From positions 533,619-597,618 of the forward strand of contig CAWFXC010000002.1 in the NCBI GenBank assembly GCA_963819735.1: a stretch of DNA of 64,000 nt. Reading direction: 5' to 3'. Shown here one piece after another: positions 45,649-53,601 of this stretch. The DNA is from CAWFXC01 sp963819735. Its GTDB lineage: Bacteria > Actinomycetota > Acidimicrobiia > IMCC26256 > DASPTH01. A model generated the notes under the pieces. It had not been told where the DNA came from. It searched no databases and worked only from the letters and a program-made list of their open reading frames with translations. Within the stretch, counting starts at the first letter, position 1. The number at the start of each line of letters is the position of its first letter. The position numbers were made by a program, and so were the translations under genes.

Positions 45649-46865
45649 GGACGAGGCTCCTTCGGGAGCCCGAGCACGGTCTCGCCGAGGATGTTGCGCT
45701 GCACCTCGGAGCTCCCGGCGTAGACGGTGCCCGCCCGCGCGTTGAGGAGGAACACGTTGGCCCACGACGCGGTCGAGTTCGGCGCGCCGGGATCGTCGGT
45801 CCGCACGTTGCGCGACGGCCGGCGTCCGCTCGGCACCAACCCGTGCGGGCCCATGATCGTCATCGCCAACTCCGACGCGCGCTGGTGGTACTCGCTCCAG
45901 TAGAGCTTGGTGATCGACGCCTCGGGCCCGAGCGTGCCGTCGCGCAGGTAGCCGGTGAGGATCCGGTAGCCGAGGTAGCGCATCACTTCGACCTTCATCC
46001 GGCACCACGCCAACCGATCGCGCACGATCGGATCGCGGTCCGCGCCGTATTCGCGCGCCAGGTCGACGAGCCGATCGAGCTCGGCGCGGAAGAGGATCGG
46101 GTTGATCGCCGCCTCCTCCCCCCGCTCGTGACCGAGGAGGGTCATCGCCACGACCCATCCGTCGCCGGCCTCGCCGACCACGTTGTCGGCCGCGGTGCGG
46201 GCACCGTCGAAGAACACCTCGCAGAACTCCCGCTCGCCGTTGATCATCTCGATCGGGCGCACTTCGATGCCCGGCTGGTCCATCGGGCAGAGCAGGAAGG
46301 TGATCCCCCGGTGCCCGCTCGCCGCGGGATCGCTGCGCACCAGCACGAAGATCCAGTCGGCCTCGCGCGCCAGGGAGGTCCAGATCTTCTGCCCGTCGAT
46401 CACCCACTCGTCGCCGTCGAGCACGGCGCGGGTGCTGAGCGCCGCGAGGTCGGATCCGGCGTCGGGCTCGGAGTAGCCCTGACACCAGCGGTCCTCGCCG
46501 GCGAGGATGCGGGGCAGGAAGCGCCGGCGTTGCTCCTCCGTGCCCCAGCGCAACAGGGTGTTGCCCACCATCTTGATCCCGAAGTTGTCGTACGGCGCGC
46601 CCGTGGGCACGCCGGCGCGTGCGAACTCCTCGGCCAGCACCACCTGCTCGAGCTGGGTGAGACCGCCGCCGCCGTACTCCCGGGGCCAGGCGACCCCGAG
46701 GAACCCGTGCTCGAAGAGCGTTCGCCGCCACTCGTCGACGAAGCGGGCGGCCGCGTCACGCTCGAGCGAGCCGATACCGCCCCACCCCGGCGGCAACTGC
46801 TCGGCGAGGAACGTGCGGACCCGCCCGCGGAACGCCTCGGCCGCCGCCGGGTACCGGGGATCCAC
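45630..46865 (-). CDS. acyl-CoA dehydrogenase family protein
   Basis: A 411-aa large-type dehydrogenase: VAWPREYGGGGLTQLEQVV, GYSEPDAGSDLAALSTRAV, DGQKIWTSLAREADW, HRGITFLLCPM, and YAGSSEVQRNILGETVLGLPKEP. It has a GTG start at 46865, 17 bases after the amidohydrolase gene; the amidohydrolase-dehydrogenase order repeats that at 3505-2330. This recurrence suggests a functional link between these two families in the pathway. Confidence 0.9.
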   Translation of the reverse strand: MDPRYPAAAEAFRGRVRTFLAEQLPPGWGGIGSLERDAAARFVDEWRRTLFEHGFLGVAWPREYGGGGLTQLEQVVLAEEFARAGVPTGAPYDNFGIKMVGNTLLRWGTEEQRRRFLPRILAGEDRWCQGYSEPDAGSDLAALSTRAVLDGDEWVIDGQKIWTSLAREADWIFVLVRSDPAASGHRGITFLLCPMDQPGIEVRPIEMINGEREFCEVFFDGARTAADNVVGEAGDGWVVAMTLLGHERGEEAAINPILFRAELDRLVDLAREYGADRDPIVRDRLAWCRMKVEVMRYLGYRILTGYLRDGTLGPEASITKLYWSEYHQRASELAMTIMGPHGLVPSGRRPSRNVRTDDPGAPNSTASWANVFLLNARAGTVYAGSSEVQRNILGETVLGLPKEPRPQVSRD

Positions 46866-46882
46866 CGGTCAGGCGGGGTGCG

Positions 46883-48073
46883 TCACACGGCACCGAGCAG
46901 GGCTCGGCCGTTGTCGCGCATGATGTTGCGCTGATCGTCGCTCGGGAGTGACTCGACCAGCTTGGCGAAGTCGGCGGGTACGGCGAGACCTTCGGCGTGC
47001 GGGAAGTCGGAACCCATCACGATCGAGTCGGAGTGCCCGAGATCCTCGACGATCTTCACGACGTCGTCTTCCGGATACGGCGCGATGCGCACGTGCTCGC
47101 GGAAGATCTCGCTGGGCCGCCCGGGGAGCGGACCACCGATCCACGGACCATTGCGCCCCATCCCACGGCTCTTGTCCATGTGGGTCACGAAGTGCGGGAC
47201 CCACGACGCGCCGAACTCGGAGACCAGCACCATCAAGTTCGGGAACCGCCCGAACAGGTTGTCGAAGATCAGCGCCGACAGCGTGTCTTCGATGGGCCGC
47301 TCGCCGTAGGTGTTCTGCCACTGCCACGCCGACATGTGCCACGGCGCCGGAGTGCCGTCGTGCCCCCACGCCGGCGCGAGGTGCTCGTTGTACCAATGCT
47401 CCATGATGTGGAACGCGACCACGACCCCGGCTTCATCCAGTCGGGACCAGATCGGATCGAAGTAGGGGTCGCCCGGTGAACGACCGTTCGCGGGCCCGGT
47501 CGGGAACAGCACGACGCGCGCGCCGCGCTCGAGGATGTCGTCGAGTTCGGCGACCGACCGATCGAGATCACGGAACGACATCAACGCGGTCGGCGCGATG
47601 TGCGCGCCGTCGAAGTCCCACGTCTCGTCGAACCAACGGTTGAACGAATGGATGTTGGCGTACGCGACGGGCGTGTCCTTCACGTACTGCTCAACGGACA
47701 GCGACATTGTCGACGGGTAGAGCACGCACTGTTCGACGCCCTGCTCCGAAAGCAACTTCACGCGCGCGTCGCGTTCCTGGAACGCGGCCTCCATCGGCAT
47801 CGGTTCATACGTCTCGTCGGGATTGCCCGACGACATCTGCTTGAGCATCTCCTTCAACGACCCGGGACGGTACGCGAGATCGAACCCGAGTCCCTGCTCG
47901 CTGTTGAACACCGCCACCCGGCGATCGGCCAGGATCGTCTCGGATCCGTTCGGAAGGCGCACCGGAAAGATGGACCGGTCGAGCAGATCCTTCGGCATGT
48001 ACTTCGTGAAGGCATCGCGGGTCTCGTAGCAGTGGGTGTCGCAGTCGATCAGCCCGCTCGTGAAGTCGTCCAT
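46883..48073 (-). CDS. amidohydrolase family protein
   Basis: A 396-aa protein starting at ATG 48073 behind GGGGGGC. It has IDCDTHCYETRDAF (metal-binding region), IHSFNRWFDETWDF, AFHIMEHWYNEHLAP and MGSDFPHAEGLAVPADF with the late barrel aspartate. It is a paralogue of 3505-4785, sharing the GSDFPH.EGLA signature and the N.HSFNRW segment. It would be a metal-dependent hydrolase or decarboxylase. Upstream lie 246 bases with a 19-bp tandem repeat and no other gene. Confidence 0.87.
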   Translation of the reverse strand: MDDFTSGLIDCDTHCYETRDAFTKYMPKDLLDRSIFPVRLPNGSETILADRRVAVFNSEQGLGFDLAYRPGSLKEMLKQMSSGNPDETYEPMPMEAAFQERDARVKLLSEQGVEQCVLYPSTMSLSVEQYVKDTPVAYANIHSFNRWFDETWDFDGAHIAPTALMSFRDLDRSVAELDDILERGARVVLFPTGPANGRSPGDPYFDPIWSRLDEAGVVVAFHIMEHWYNEHLAPAWGHDGTPAPWHMSAWQWQNTYGERPIEDTLSALIFDNLFGRFPNLMVLVSEFGASWVPHFVTHMDKSRGMGRNGPWIGGPLPGRPSEIFREHVRIAPYPEDDVVKIVEDLGHSDSIVMGSDFPHAEGLAVPADFAKLVESLPSDDQRNIMRDNGRALLGAV

Positions 48074-48220
48074 GGCTTCGCCCCCCGTCGAACCGACGTT
48101 CGCCGATAGGACAGACGATACGGCCTCCCCTGCTCGTCCTCCGTTGGACGGCCTGGACAGGTCCGAGCCCCCGAGCGGCACTTCGGATCATGGGGGCTCA
48201 AGGCGAGGCGCCCGGACCGG

Positions 48221-48265
48221 CGTTGCCCGGTCCTAGCGGCGTTGCCCGGTCCTAGCGGCGTTGCC
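48221..48265. repeat. 19-bp tandem repeat, 2.4 copies
   Basis: CGTTGCCCGGTCCTAGCGG occupies 48221-48239 and 48240-48258 exactly, followed by a partial copy CGTTGCC. It sits in the divergent spacer (48074-48319) between the amidohydrolase and epoxide-hydrolase-like genes, about 55 bases before the latter. I see no other structured feature in that spacer. Confidence 0.8.
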
Positions 48266-48319
48266 GTGCCGTCGGGCAGACTCTCCCGCGTACGCCGACC
48301 GCACCGACAGGAGACTCCG

Positions 48320-48712
48320 ATGGGAAGCACGTCCGAAGCCAAGATCCGGAGCCTGCTCGACGCCTGGGGCGACGGGAACGACGCGGTCAGCGCTGCGGTG
48401 CGCGAGCACTTCGCCCCCGACGCCACGTGGGAACAGCCTGGGCTGCCGACGACCAAGGGCCCCGATGAGGCCGTCGATCTCATCAAGGGGATGGACGGCA
48501 TGGGCATCGCCGCGATCAAGGTCGACTACGTGAAGACCTCGGGCACCGACGACGTCGTGTTCACCGAGCGCGTCGACCACGTCGTGATGACCGACGGCTC
48601 CACCTCGATGTCGATCAAGGTGGTCGGTGTCACGGAGTTCCGCGACGGCAAGATCACCGCGTGGCGTGAATACTTCGACACCGGCACGCTCGGCCAACTG
48701 CCCGACGCCTGA
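48320..48712 (+). CDS. limonene-1,2-epoxide hydrolase-like protein
   Basis: A 130-aa NTF2-fold protein of the limonene epoxide hydrolase family. The family's Asp-Arg-Asp catalytic set is visible as Arg84 and Asp86 in FTERVDHVV and Asp120 in WREYFDTG. A mycobacterial relative is EphG (Rv2740). It should add water to an epoxide without a covalent intermediate, perhaps a product of the P450. The ATG at 48320 has an AGGAG site. It converges on a small hypothetical gene. Confidence 0.85.
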   Translation: MGSTSEAKIRSLLDAWGDGNDAVSAAVREHFAPDATWEQPGLPTTKGPDEAVDLIKGMDGMGIAAIKVDYVKTSGTDDVVFTERVDHVVMTDGSTSMSIKVVGVTEFRDGKITAWREYFDTGTLGQLPDA

Positions 48713-48763
48713 TACCGGCGCCGGTTTACGGGCGACGTACCCGCGCAGCTACGGGCGCCGCGG

Positions 48764-49099
48764 CTACTTGCGCTTCTTGCGCCGGCCGAAGTTGCGCTTG
48801 GGCCGCTTCTTCTCGAACTCGTCGAGGATGTCGGGTGCGGCGGCGTTGACGATGTCCTCGGCGGCGTCGAGCAGCGCGGCGACGTCGGCACCCGAGGGTT
48901 CCGGCTCCGGGGGCGTGTATCCCTTGGCCAGGGTGCCGACCTGCCAGCCGGCGTCGATCCGGCGCAACTCGTAGCCGACGCAATCGTCGGGACACCGCCA
49001 CGGGGCCTCCGGCGCCAGGTCGATGCGACACTTGCGCACCACCTCGCCGGAGCCGTAGGTGCGGCTCTCGTAGTTCTTGCAGTCGGTGCGCATCGGCAT
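48764..49099 (-). CDS. conserved hypothetical Cys-containing small protein
   Basis: About 111 residues (the exact start among GTG 49105, ATG 49099 and ATG 49093 is uncertain). The N-terminal half carries four cysteines (CKNYES, KCRIDL, RCPDDCVGYE), which could bind a metal. The second half is an acidic helical stretch (ADVAALLDAAEDIVNAAAPDILDEFE) and a strongly basic tail (KRPKRNFGRRKKRK) that may contact nucleic acid. It is the last gene of the leftward housekeeping block. I do not recognise a function. Confidence 0.65.
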   Translation of the reverse strand: MPMRTDCKNYESRTYGSGEVVRKCRIDLAPEAPWRCPDDCVGYELRRIDAGWQVGTLAKGYTPPEPEPSGADVAALLDAAEDIVNAAAPDILDEFEKKRPKRNFGRRKKRK

Positions 49100-49136
49100 G
49101 CCCACATTCTGACCGACGGCGGCCCCCCGAGTGGGG

Positions 49137-49694
49137 TCAAGCGAGCCAGTCGCCGGCGCCGTCGAGCAGATAGCGGCTGACCTCGAGGCAGCGGTCGAGG
49201 ACCTCGCACGAGACCGCGTCGCCGTCGCGGATGTGGAGGAGCGACACCGACTGGTGGGCCACGATGCGCAGGGAGCGCTCCGGGGCGTCGGTCGCCGCCG
49301 GGATGGAGTCGATGGCCGACACCTCGAGCGGGAGGTCGGGGCCGCCGCGGCCGGCGAGATCGGTGGCCAGCACCAGCAGATCCGGGCCGTGCGGGAGGGG
49401 CGGCAGCGCCCAGGTGAAGTTGAGCGGGAAGTGGAACTCGTCGGGGGGATCCTCGACGTCGGCCCGCTCGATCACCGCGTCCTCGAACCCGAGCAGCACC
49501 CGGGGATCGATCTCCAACGACAGGTAGAGGTCGACGGGGCCCTCGCAGCCCTCCTCCGGATGGAGGTCGACTTCCCAGTTCTGGCGCAGTGAGTAGCTCT
49601 CGACGAAGTGGCGCTCGTCGTGCACGTGGAACCCGTGTTCGACCGCATGGTCCTTGAGATCGGCCACGAACCCCGCGATGTCGATCACCGCCAT
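49137..49694 (-). CDS. conserved hypothetical protein downstream of rdgB
   Basis: A 185-aa protein: MAVIDIAGFVADLKDHAVEHG, SYSLRQNWEVDLHPEEGCEGPVDLYLSLE, HFPLNFTWALPPLPHGPDLLVLATDLAG, then a helical tail. No catalytic motif or membrane segment is visible. Its start overlaps the end of rdgB by 10 bases, so it is translationally coupled to it. Function unknown. Confidence 0.75.
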   Translation of the reverse strand: MAVIDIAGFVADLKDHAVEHGFHVHDERHFVESYSLRQNWEVDLHPEEGCEGPVDLYLSLEIDPRVLLGFEDAVIERADVEDPPDEFHFPLNFTWALPPLPHGPDLLVLATDLAGRGGPDLPLEVSAIDSIPAATDAPERSLRIVAHQSVSLLHIRDGDAVSCEVLDRCLEVSRYLLDGAGDWLA

Positions 49695-50302
49695 TTCGGC
49701 TGCTCCAGTTCTGCGACCACACGAAGTCCGTCGAGCAACGTCCGGAACGCGCGGCCACGGTGCGACACCGCGTGCTTCTCCTCGGGTGCCATCTGCGCAA
49801 AGGTACGCCCGTCACCCTCTCGGGGGATGAACACCGGGTCGTACCCGAAACCTTCCGGGCCCCGCGCTGCCTCGGCGATGACCCCTTCGACATCCCCGAA
49901 CGCGGCCACCTCCCGGCCGTCGGGCCAGTGCGCCAGGGCCACCGTGGTGAAGCGGGCGGTGCGTTCGGCAGTCGGCACGCCGCGGAGCGCGTCGAGCAGC
50001 TTGGTCACGTTGTCGGCGTAGGTCGCCGACTCCCCCGCGTAGCGGGCCGTCCGCACCCCGGGCGCGCCGCCCAGCGCGTCGACCTCGAGCCCGGTGTCGT
50101 CGGCGAGGGCCGGGAGGCCGGTCGCCTCGCACAGCGCGACCGCCTTCAGCCGCGCGTTGTCTTCGAGCGTGACCCCTGTCTCGTCGACGTCGGGCACGTC
50201 GGCCGGGCGGGGCACCAGCTCGAGCGCGAGCCCGGCCGCCGTGAGCAGCTCGGTGATCTCCCGCGCCTTGTCAGGGTTGGCGGTGGCCAGGACGAGCTTC
50301 AA
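49685..50302 (-). CDS. rdgB: XTP/dITP diphosphatase (RdgB/HAM1 family)
   Basis: A 205-aa house-cleaning nucleotide pyrophosphatase: LATANPDKAREI at the start, TLEDNARLKA, ALADDTGLEVDALGGAPGVRTARYAG and FGYDPVFIPREGDGRTFAQM. It removes XTP and dITP from the nucleotide pool. It overlaps rph by 4 bases (the stop of rph and the ATG of rdgB), the order seen in mycobacteria (rph then rdgB). Confidence 0.95.
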   Translation of the reverse strand: MKLVLATANPDKAREITELLTAAGLALELVPRPADVPDVDETGVTLEDNARLKAVALCEATGLPALADDTGLEVDALGGAPGVRTARYAGESATYADNVTKLLDALRGVPTAERTARFTTVALAHWPDGREVAAFGDVEGVIAEAARGPEGFGYDPVFIPREGDGRTFAQMAPEEKHAVSHRGRAFRTLLDGLRVVAELEQPKWR

Positions 50303-51042
50303 CGCTTGCGGGGTGAGGGCGGTTCGGCGAGCACGAGACGCTGGAGGTCGAAGATCTGCGCGATGCCGTGCTCGGCGAGACCGAGGAGATCGTCGAGCTC
50401 ATCCCGCGAGAACGGCGTGCCCTCGGCGGTGCCCTGCACCTCGACGAAGCGACCGGCCCCGGTCATCACGATGTTCATGTCGACCTCGGCCCGCACGTCT
50501 TCGGAGTAGTCGAGGTCGAGGTGCGCGAGCGCGTCGACGATCCCCACCGAGATCGCCCCGCACTGATCGATCAGCGGGTGCGACGCCATCTTCTTCTCCG
50601 AAACCAGGCGCGTGCACGCGTCGTGCAACGCGACGTACCCGCCACAGATCGAGGCGGTGCGGGTACCGCCGTCGGCCTGCAGCACGTCGCAGTCGACGGT
50701 GATCTGCACCTCGCCCATCGCGGTGAGGTCGGTGACCGCGCGCAGCGAACGGCCGATGAGTCGCTGGATCTCCTGCGTGCGCCCCGACTGCTTGCCGCGC
50801 GCGGCCTCGCGGTCGACGCGCTCGGGCGTGGAGCCGGGCAACATCGAGTACTCGGCGGTGACCCATCCGCGGCCCTTGCCGCGCATCCACCCCGGCACCC
50901 GCTCCTCCACCGAAGCGGTGCACAACACACGAGTCATCCCGAACTCGACGAGCACGGAGCCGGCTGCGAACTGCGTGAAGTCGCGCGTGAACGCGATCGG
51001 TCGCAACTCATCGGGCTCGCGCCCGTCACGTCGAATTCCCAC
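50299..51042 (-). CDS. rph: ribonuclease PH
   Basis: A 247-aa phosphorolytic exoribonuclease that trims tRNA 3' ends: RRDGREPDELRPIAFTRDF, AEYSMLPGSTPERVDREAARGKQSGRTQEIQRLIGRSLR, DCDVLQADGGTRTASICGGYVAL and DLDYSEDVRAEVDMNIVMTG. Full length. The GTG start at 51042 has an AGGAG site. It precedes rdgB and is separated from the secreted glycine-rich protein gene by 73 bases. Confidence 0.96.
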   Translation of the reverse strand: MGIRRDGREPDELRPIAFTRDFTQFAAGSVLVEFGMTRVLCTASVEERVPGWMRGKGRGWVTAEYSMLPGSTPERVDREAARGKQSGRTQEIQRLIGRSLRAVTDLTAMGEVQITVDCDVLQADGGTRTASICGGYVALHDACTRLVSEKKMASHPLIDQCGAISVGIVDALAHLDLDYSEDVRAEVDMNIVMTGAGRFVEVQGTAEGTPFSRDELDDLLGLAEHGIAQIFDLQRLVLAEPPSPRKR

Positions 51043-51115
51043 GGGATCTCCTGGGCAGGGGGATCAGATCGTAGCGACGGCGGCGCTCGAACCGGCGGCC
51101 TGCGAGATCACCCGA

Positions 51116-52114
51116 TCAGCTGGTGAACGTGGGCAGGATCACGACCGGTTCGGTCACGACGGCGACCGGGGCCACGGCCGGCGGCGTGGTGGTGGGCGTG
51201 GTGGTCGGCGTGGTCGTGGTCGTCGTCCCACACGCTGCCGGATCGGCGGTGTAGTTCAGGGTCACCGATCCGTCGCCGGTGTTCCCGCCCTGCACGAAGG
51301 TGACCCCCGTCGCGGCGGTCGCGGTGAACGATGAACCCCCTCCGCCACCGGCCGTCGGCCCGCCCCCGCCCTGGACGCTGCCGCCGCCACCACCGCCGTA
51401 GTACCCGCCACCGCCGCCGCCACCGGAGCCGTTCCAGTCGAAACCCCCTGCATCGGTGCTCGCGCCGCCGGCTCCGAAGGTACCCGGATCGCTGGTCCCC
51501 GTCGCCGGACTGTGCAACCCACCCACGCCGCCGGCACTCTGGGAGCCGCCGCCACCTCCAGTGGCCGACAGGGAGGCACCGGAGTCGCCGGTCAGATCGC
51601 CCCCGGCTCCGCCGACGCCTCCGGCACTGAACACGCCACCGCCACCACCGCCACCGGCGACGACCAACCGGTCGGCCAATCCGTTCGGGGCCTGGCGCAC
51701 GTCGGACGCCCCGCCCCCACCGCCACCACCCAATTGTTCGAAGATGCCGGTCGGCGACCCGGCTGTCGCCCCGCCGTTCGACCCCCCGGGACCGCCGATG
51801 TTGCCTCCGGAGTTGCCGGCGCCGCCCGCGCCACCCACATTGACCTGCAGCACATCGCCCACGACCACCGCGATCGTGGCCGTCGTCGTTCCGCCTTGGC
51901 CACCCGAGGCACCGGAGCCGGCGTCCCCGACCCCACCCGCGGCGCCGACCGCCACGACCTGGACGGAGCACACGTCGGCCGGCACCGTGAACGTCGCGAC
52001 ACCCACGGTGGTGAACGTCGAAGTCGTCGCCCCCGACGAAACGGCGGTGAGGCCGATCCATCCGACTGCGAGCGCGACTCCAGAGACAACTCGCAGCGAA
52101 CGATTGAGCACCAC
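51116..52114 (-). CDS. secreted glycine-rich protein with Thr/Pro-rich tail
   Basis: A 332-aa protein with an N-terminal signal peptide (ALAVGWIGLTAVSSGA), a beta-rich opening (TFTTVGVATFTVPADVCSVQVVAVGAAGG), then more than 200 residues of glycine-rich repeats with Gly runs, and a C-terminal segment of alternating Thr and Pro followed by a Val-rich end. No LPXTG or clear transmembrane anchor is seen at the end. The opening strand and Gly-rich region recall ALK-type glycine-rich domains of surface proteins. It sits between MBL/HTH genes and rph, an odd place for a surface protein. Start GTG 52114. Confidence 0.75.
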   Translation of the reverse strand: MVLNRSLRVVSGVALAVGWIGLTAVSSGATTSTFTTVGVATFTVPADVCSVQVVAVGAAGGVGDAGSGASGGQGGTTTATIAVVVGDVLQVNVGGAGGAGNSGGNIGGPGGSNGGATAGSPTGIFEQLGGGGGGGASDVRQAPNGLADRLVVAGGGGGGGVFSAGGVGGAGGDLTGDSGASLSATGGGGGSQSAGGVGGLHSPATGTSDPGTFGAGGASTDAGGFDWNGSGGGGGGGYYGGGGGGSVQGGGGPTAGGGGGSSFTATAATGVTFVQGGNTGDGSVTLNYTADPAACGTTTTTTPTTTPTTTPPAVAPVAVVTEPVVILPTFTS

Positions 52115-52154
52115 CGCACCCTAAGGCCGCCCACCGTCACTTTCGGGAGGAACT

Positions 52155-52478
52155 TCAGGTGTGTACCTGGAGGGCCCGGTGCTGAATCGCCTCGAAGCAG
52201 AACGCGACGAGCATGGCGAGACCGTTCGCGTCGGCGCCGAAGGCGTCCGCGGTCCCAACCTCGACGAGATGCTCGAAGCGCTCGAGCGCCTGGTACGGCT
52301 CGAGCGCATCCGGACCGACGAATGCGCCCATCTGGAACGACTGGTCGAGCCAGTCGAACAGCGTGCCGTCCATGATCCGGGCCGACACCTCGGCCACCGT
52401 CGCGGTCTCGCCGTCTTCGAGCAGCGCGTTCAAGCGGAACGCGAACAGCGTGTACGGGCCGATGTGCGCGGCCGTCAC
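52155..52478 (-). CDS. hypothetical protein coupled to a small HTH protein
   Basis: A 107-aa protein from a GTG at 52478 that overlaps the stop of the HTH gene (GTGA). It contains YTLFAFRLNALLEDGETATVAEVSARIMDGTLFDWLDQ and LERFEHLVEVGTADAFGADANGLAMLVAFCFEAIQHRAL. It looks soluble and helical. I recognise no family. Its strict coupling to a DNA-binding protein suggests a joint role. Confidence 0.65.
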   Translation of the reverse strand: MTAAHIGPYTLFAFRLNALLEDGETATVAEVSARIMDGTLFDWLDQSFQMGAFVGPDALEPYQALERFEHLVEVGTADAFGADANGLAMLVAFCFEAIQHRALQVHT

Positions 52479-52660
52479 GCGAGCCGCCCCGTGGCACGAG
52501 CCCACTGCTCCACGTCGGCCCACGCCCACACCATCGCCTGGCGAAGCTGCGCCACCGGCGGCGGGAAGTCGGGATGACGGCGGCGCCACGAGTGCACCAG
52601 GCGCACGTCGCGGCGACCCAGTCGCTCGGCGATCTCTGCTGCCCCCACCAGATCTTCCAC
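52475..52660 (-). CDS. small AlpA/MerR-like helix-turn-helix protein
   Basis: A 61-aa protein: LVGAAEIAERLGRRDVRLVHSW, then RRRHPDFPPPVAQLRQAMVWAWADVEQWARATGR. This is the winged-HTH layout of AlpA/excisionase-like proteins, with a recognition helix and the WxxADVExW closing helix. It has a GTG start at 52660. A perfect 16-base palindrome lies 55-70 bases upstream. It is translationally coupled to an unknown 107-aa protein. Confidence 0.75.
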   Translation of the reverse strand: MEDLVGAAEIAERLGRRDVRLVHSWRRRHPDFPPPVAQLRQAMVWAWADVEQWARATGRLA

Positions 52661-52714
52661 GCGCGTGCCCCCTCACGGCGTGACGCTAGACGGCCAATGA
52701 GGCCACACGGGTTC

Positions 52715-52730
52715 GCCCACGGCCGTGGGC
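52715..52730. promoter_or_regulatory. perfect 16-base palindrome upstream of the HTH gene
   Basis: GCCCACGGCCGTGGGC is fully symmetrical. It lies between the stop of the MBL gene (52797) and the HTH gene start (52660). It could be an operator for the HTH protein, or a terminator for the upstream genes; as a hairpin it would lack a loop, which favours a protein-binding site. Confidence 0.45.
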
Positions 52731-52796
52731 AGTTCGCTCCGCGTCACCCGTCGCGCGGACTGGCAACGCCGGCCGCGGCCGACGAGCGGCGCGCGG

Positions 52797-53525
52797 TCAG
52801 ACGGTGGTGATGAGGTCGGGCGTGGCGATGGTGACCGGGCCGCCGAACGCCTCCGCCCCCTCCTCCGCTACCTCGTTGGGATCGAGGTAGGGCCAGAGGT
52901 GGGTCAGGATCAACCGTTGGGCTGACGCCTCTCGTGCGGCCTTGCCCGCCTCCTTGGCCGACAAGTGGATGGGTGCCGGGCGATCGCGGTGGAGGTAGGT
53001 GGCCTCCGACAGGACGAGATCGGCGCCGGGCTCGAACTCGCCCACGCCCCAGCCCGGCCCCGTGTCGGCGCTGTAGATCAGGCGGCGACCGTCGGCCGTG
53101 GCCTCCACCGCATACGTGGGCGGCGGATGGTCGGTGCGGGCGAAGCGCATATCGATGTCGCCGATGGTGGTGGTGTCGCCGTCGCCGACCGCCCGCCAAT
53201 CGAAGGTGTTGCCCCAGTCGTGCACGAGCGATAACAGGAACTTGTCGAGGCCCTCGGGGGCGTAGACGGGGAGACCCTCGACGCCCATGCCGTACCGCAG
53301 CAGCACGTGGAGGCCGTAGATGTCGACACAGTGATCGGGGTGCCCGTGACTGATCACGACCGCGGTGAGGTCTTCGATCGCCAGATGGCGTTGCAGGTGC
53401 GAGAAGGTCCCGTTGCCACAGTCGACCCAGATCGAGGTGGTACCGGACTTCAGCAGGTAACCGCTGCACGCGCCGCGGTGGGGCCCGCCGAACGAGCCCG
53501 AACATCCCAGCACTGTCAGTTCCAC
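52797..53525 (-). CDS. MBL-fold hydrolase (Rv1339-like, possible cyclic-nucleotide phosphodiesterase)
   Basis: A 242-aa metallo-beta-lactamase-fold protein: ELTVLGCSGSFGGPHRGACSGYLL at the start, metal motif SHGHPDH (His60, His62, Asp64, His65), RLIYSADTGPG and LILTHLWPY. In mycobacteria the homologous gene between murI and rph (Rv1339) is reported as an atypical cAMP phosphodiesterase; RNase Z-like enzymes share the fold. The position after murI supports orthology. Its activity here is inference. Confidence 0.88.
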   Translation of the reverse strand: MELTVLGCSGSFGGPHRGACSGYLLKSGTTSIWVDCGNGTFSHLQRHLAIEDLTAVVISHGHPDHCVDIYGLHVLLRYGMGVEGLPVYAPEGLDKFLLSLVHDWGNTFDWRAVGDGDTTTIGDIDMRFARTDHPPPTYAVEATADGRRLIYSADTGPGWGVGEFEPGADLVLSEATYLHRDRPAPIHLSAKEAGKAAREASAQRLILTHLWPYLDPNEVAEEGAEAFGGPVTIATPDLITTV

Positions 53526-53601
53526 GAGATCGACCCTCTGCTCAGTGCCCGGTGGTTCAAGGCGAGCGGCCTCGAACCCAGTGGCCGCAGACCCTGCGGC
53601 C

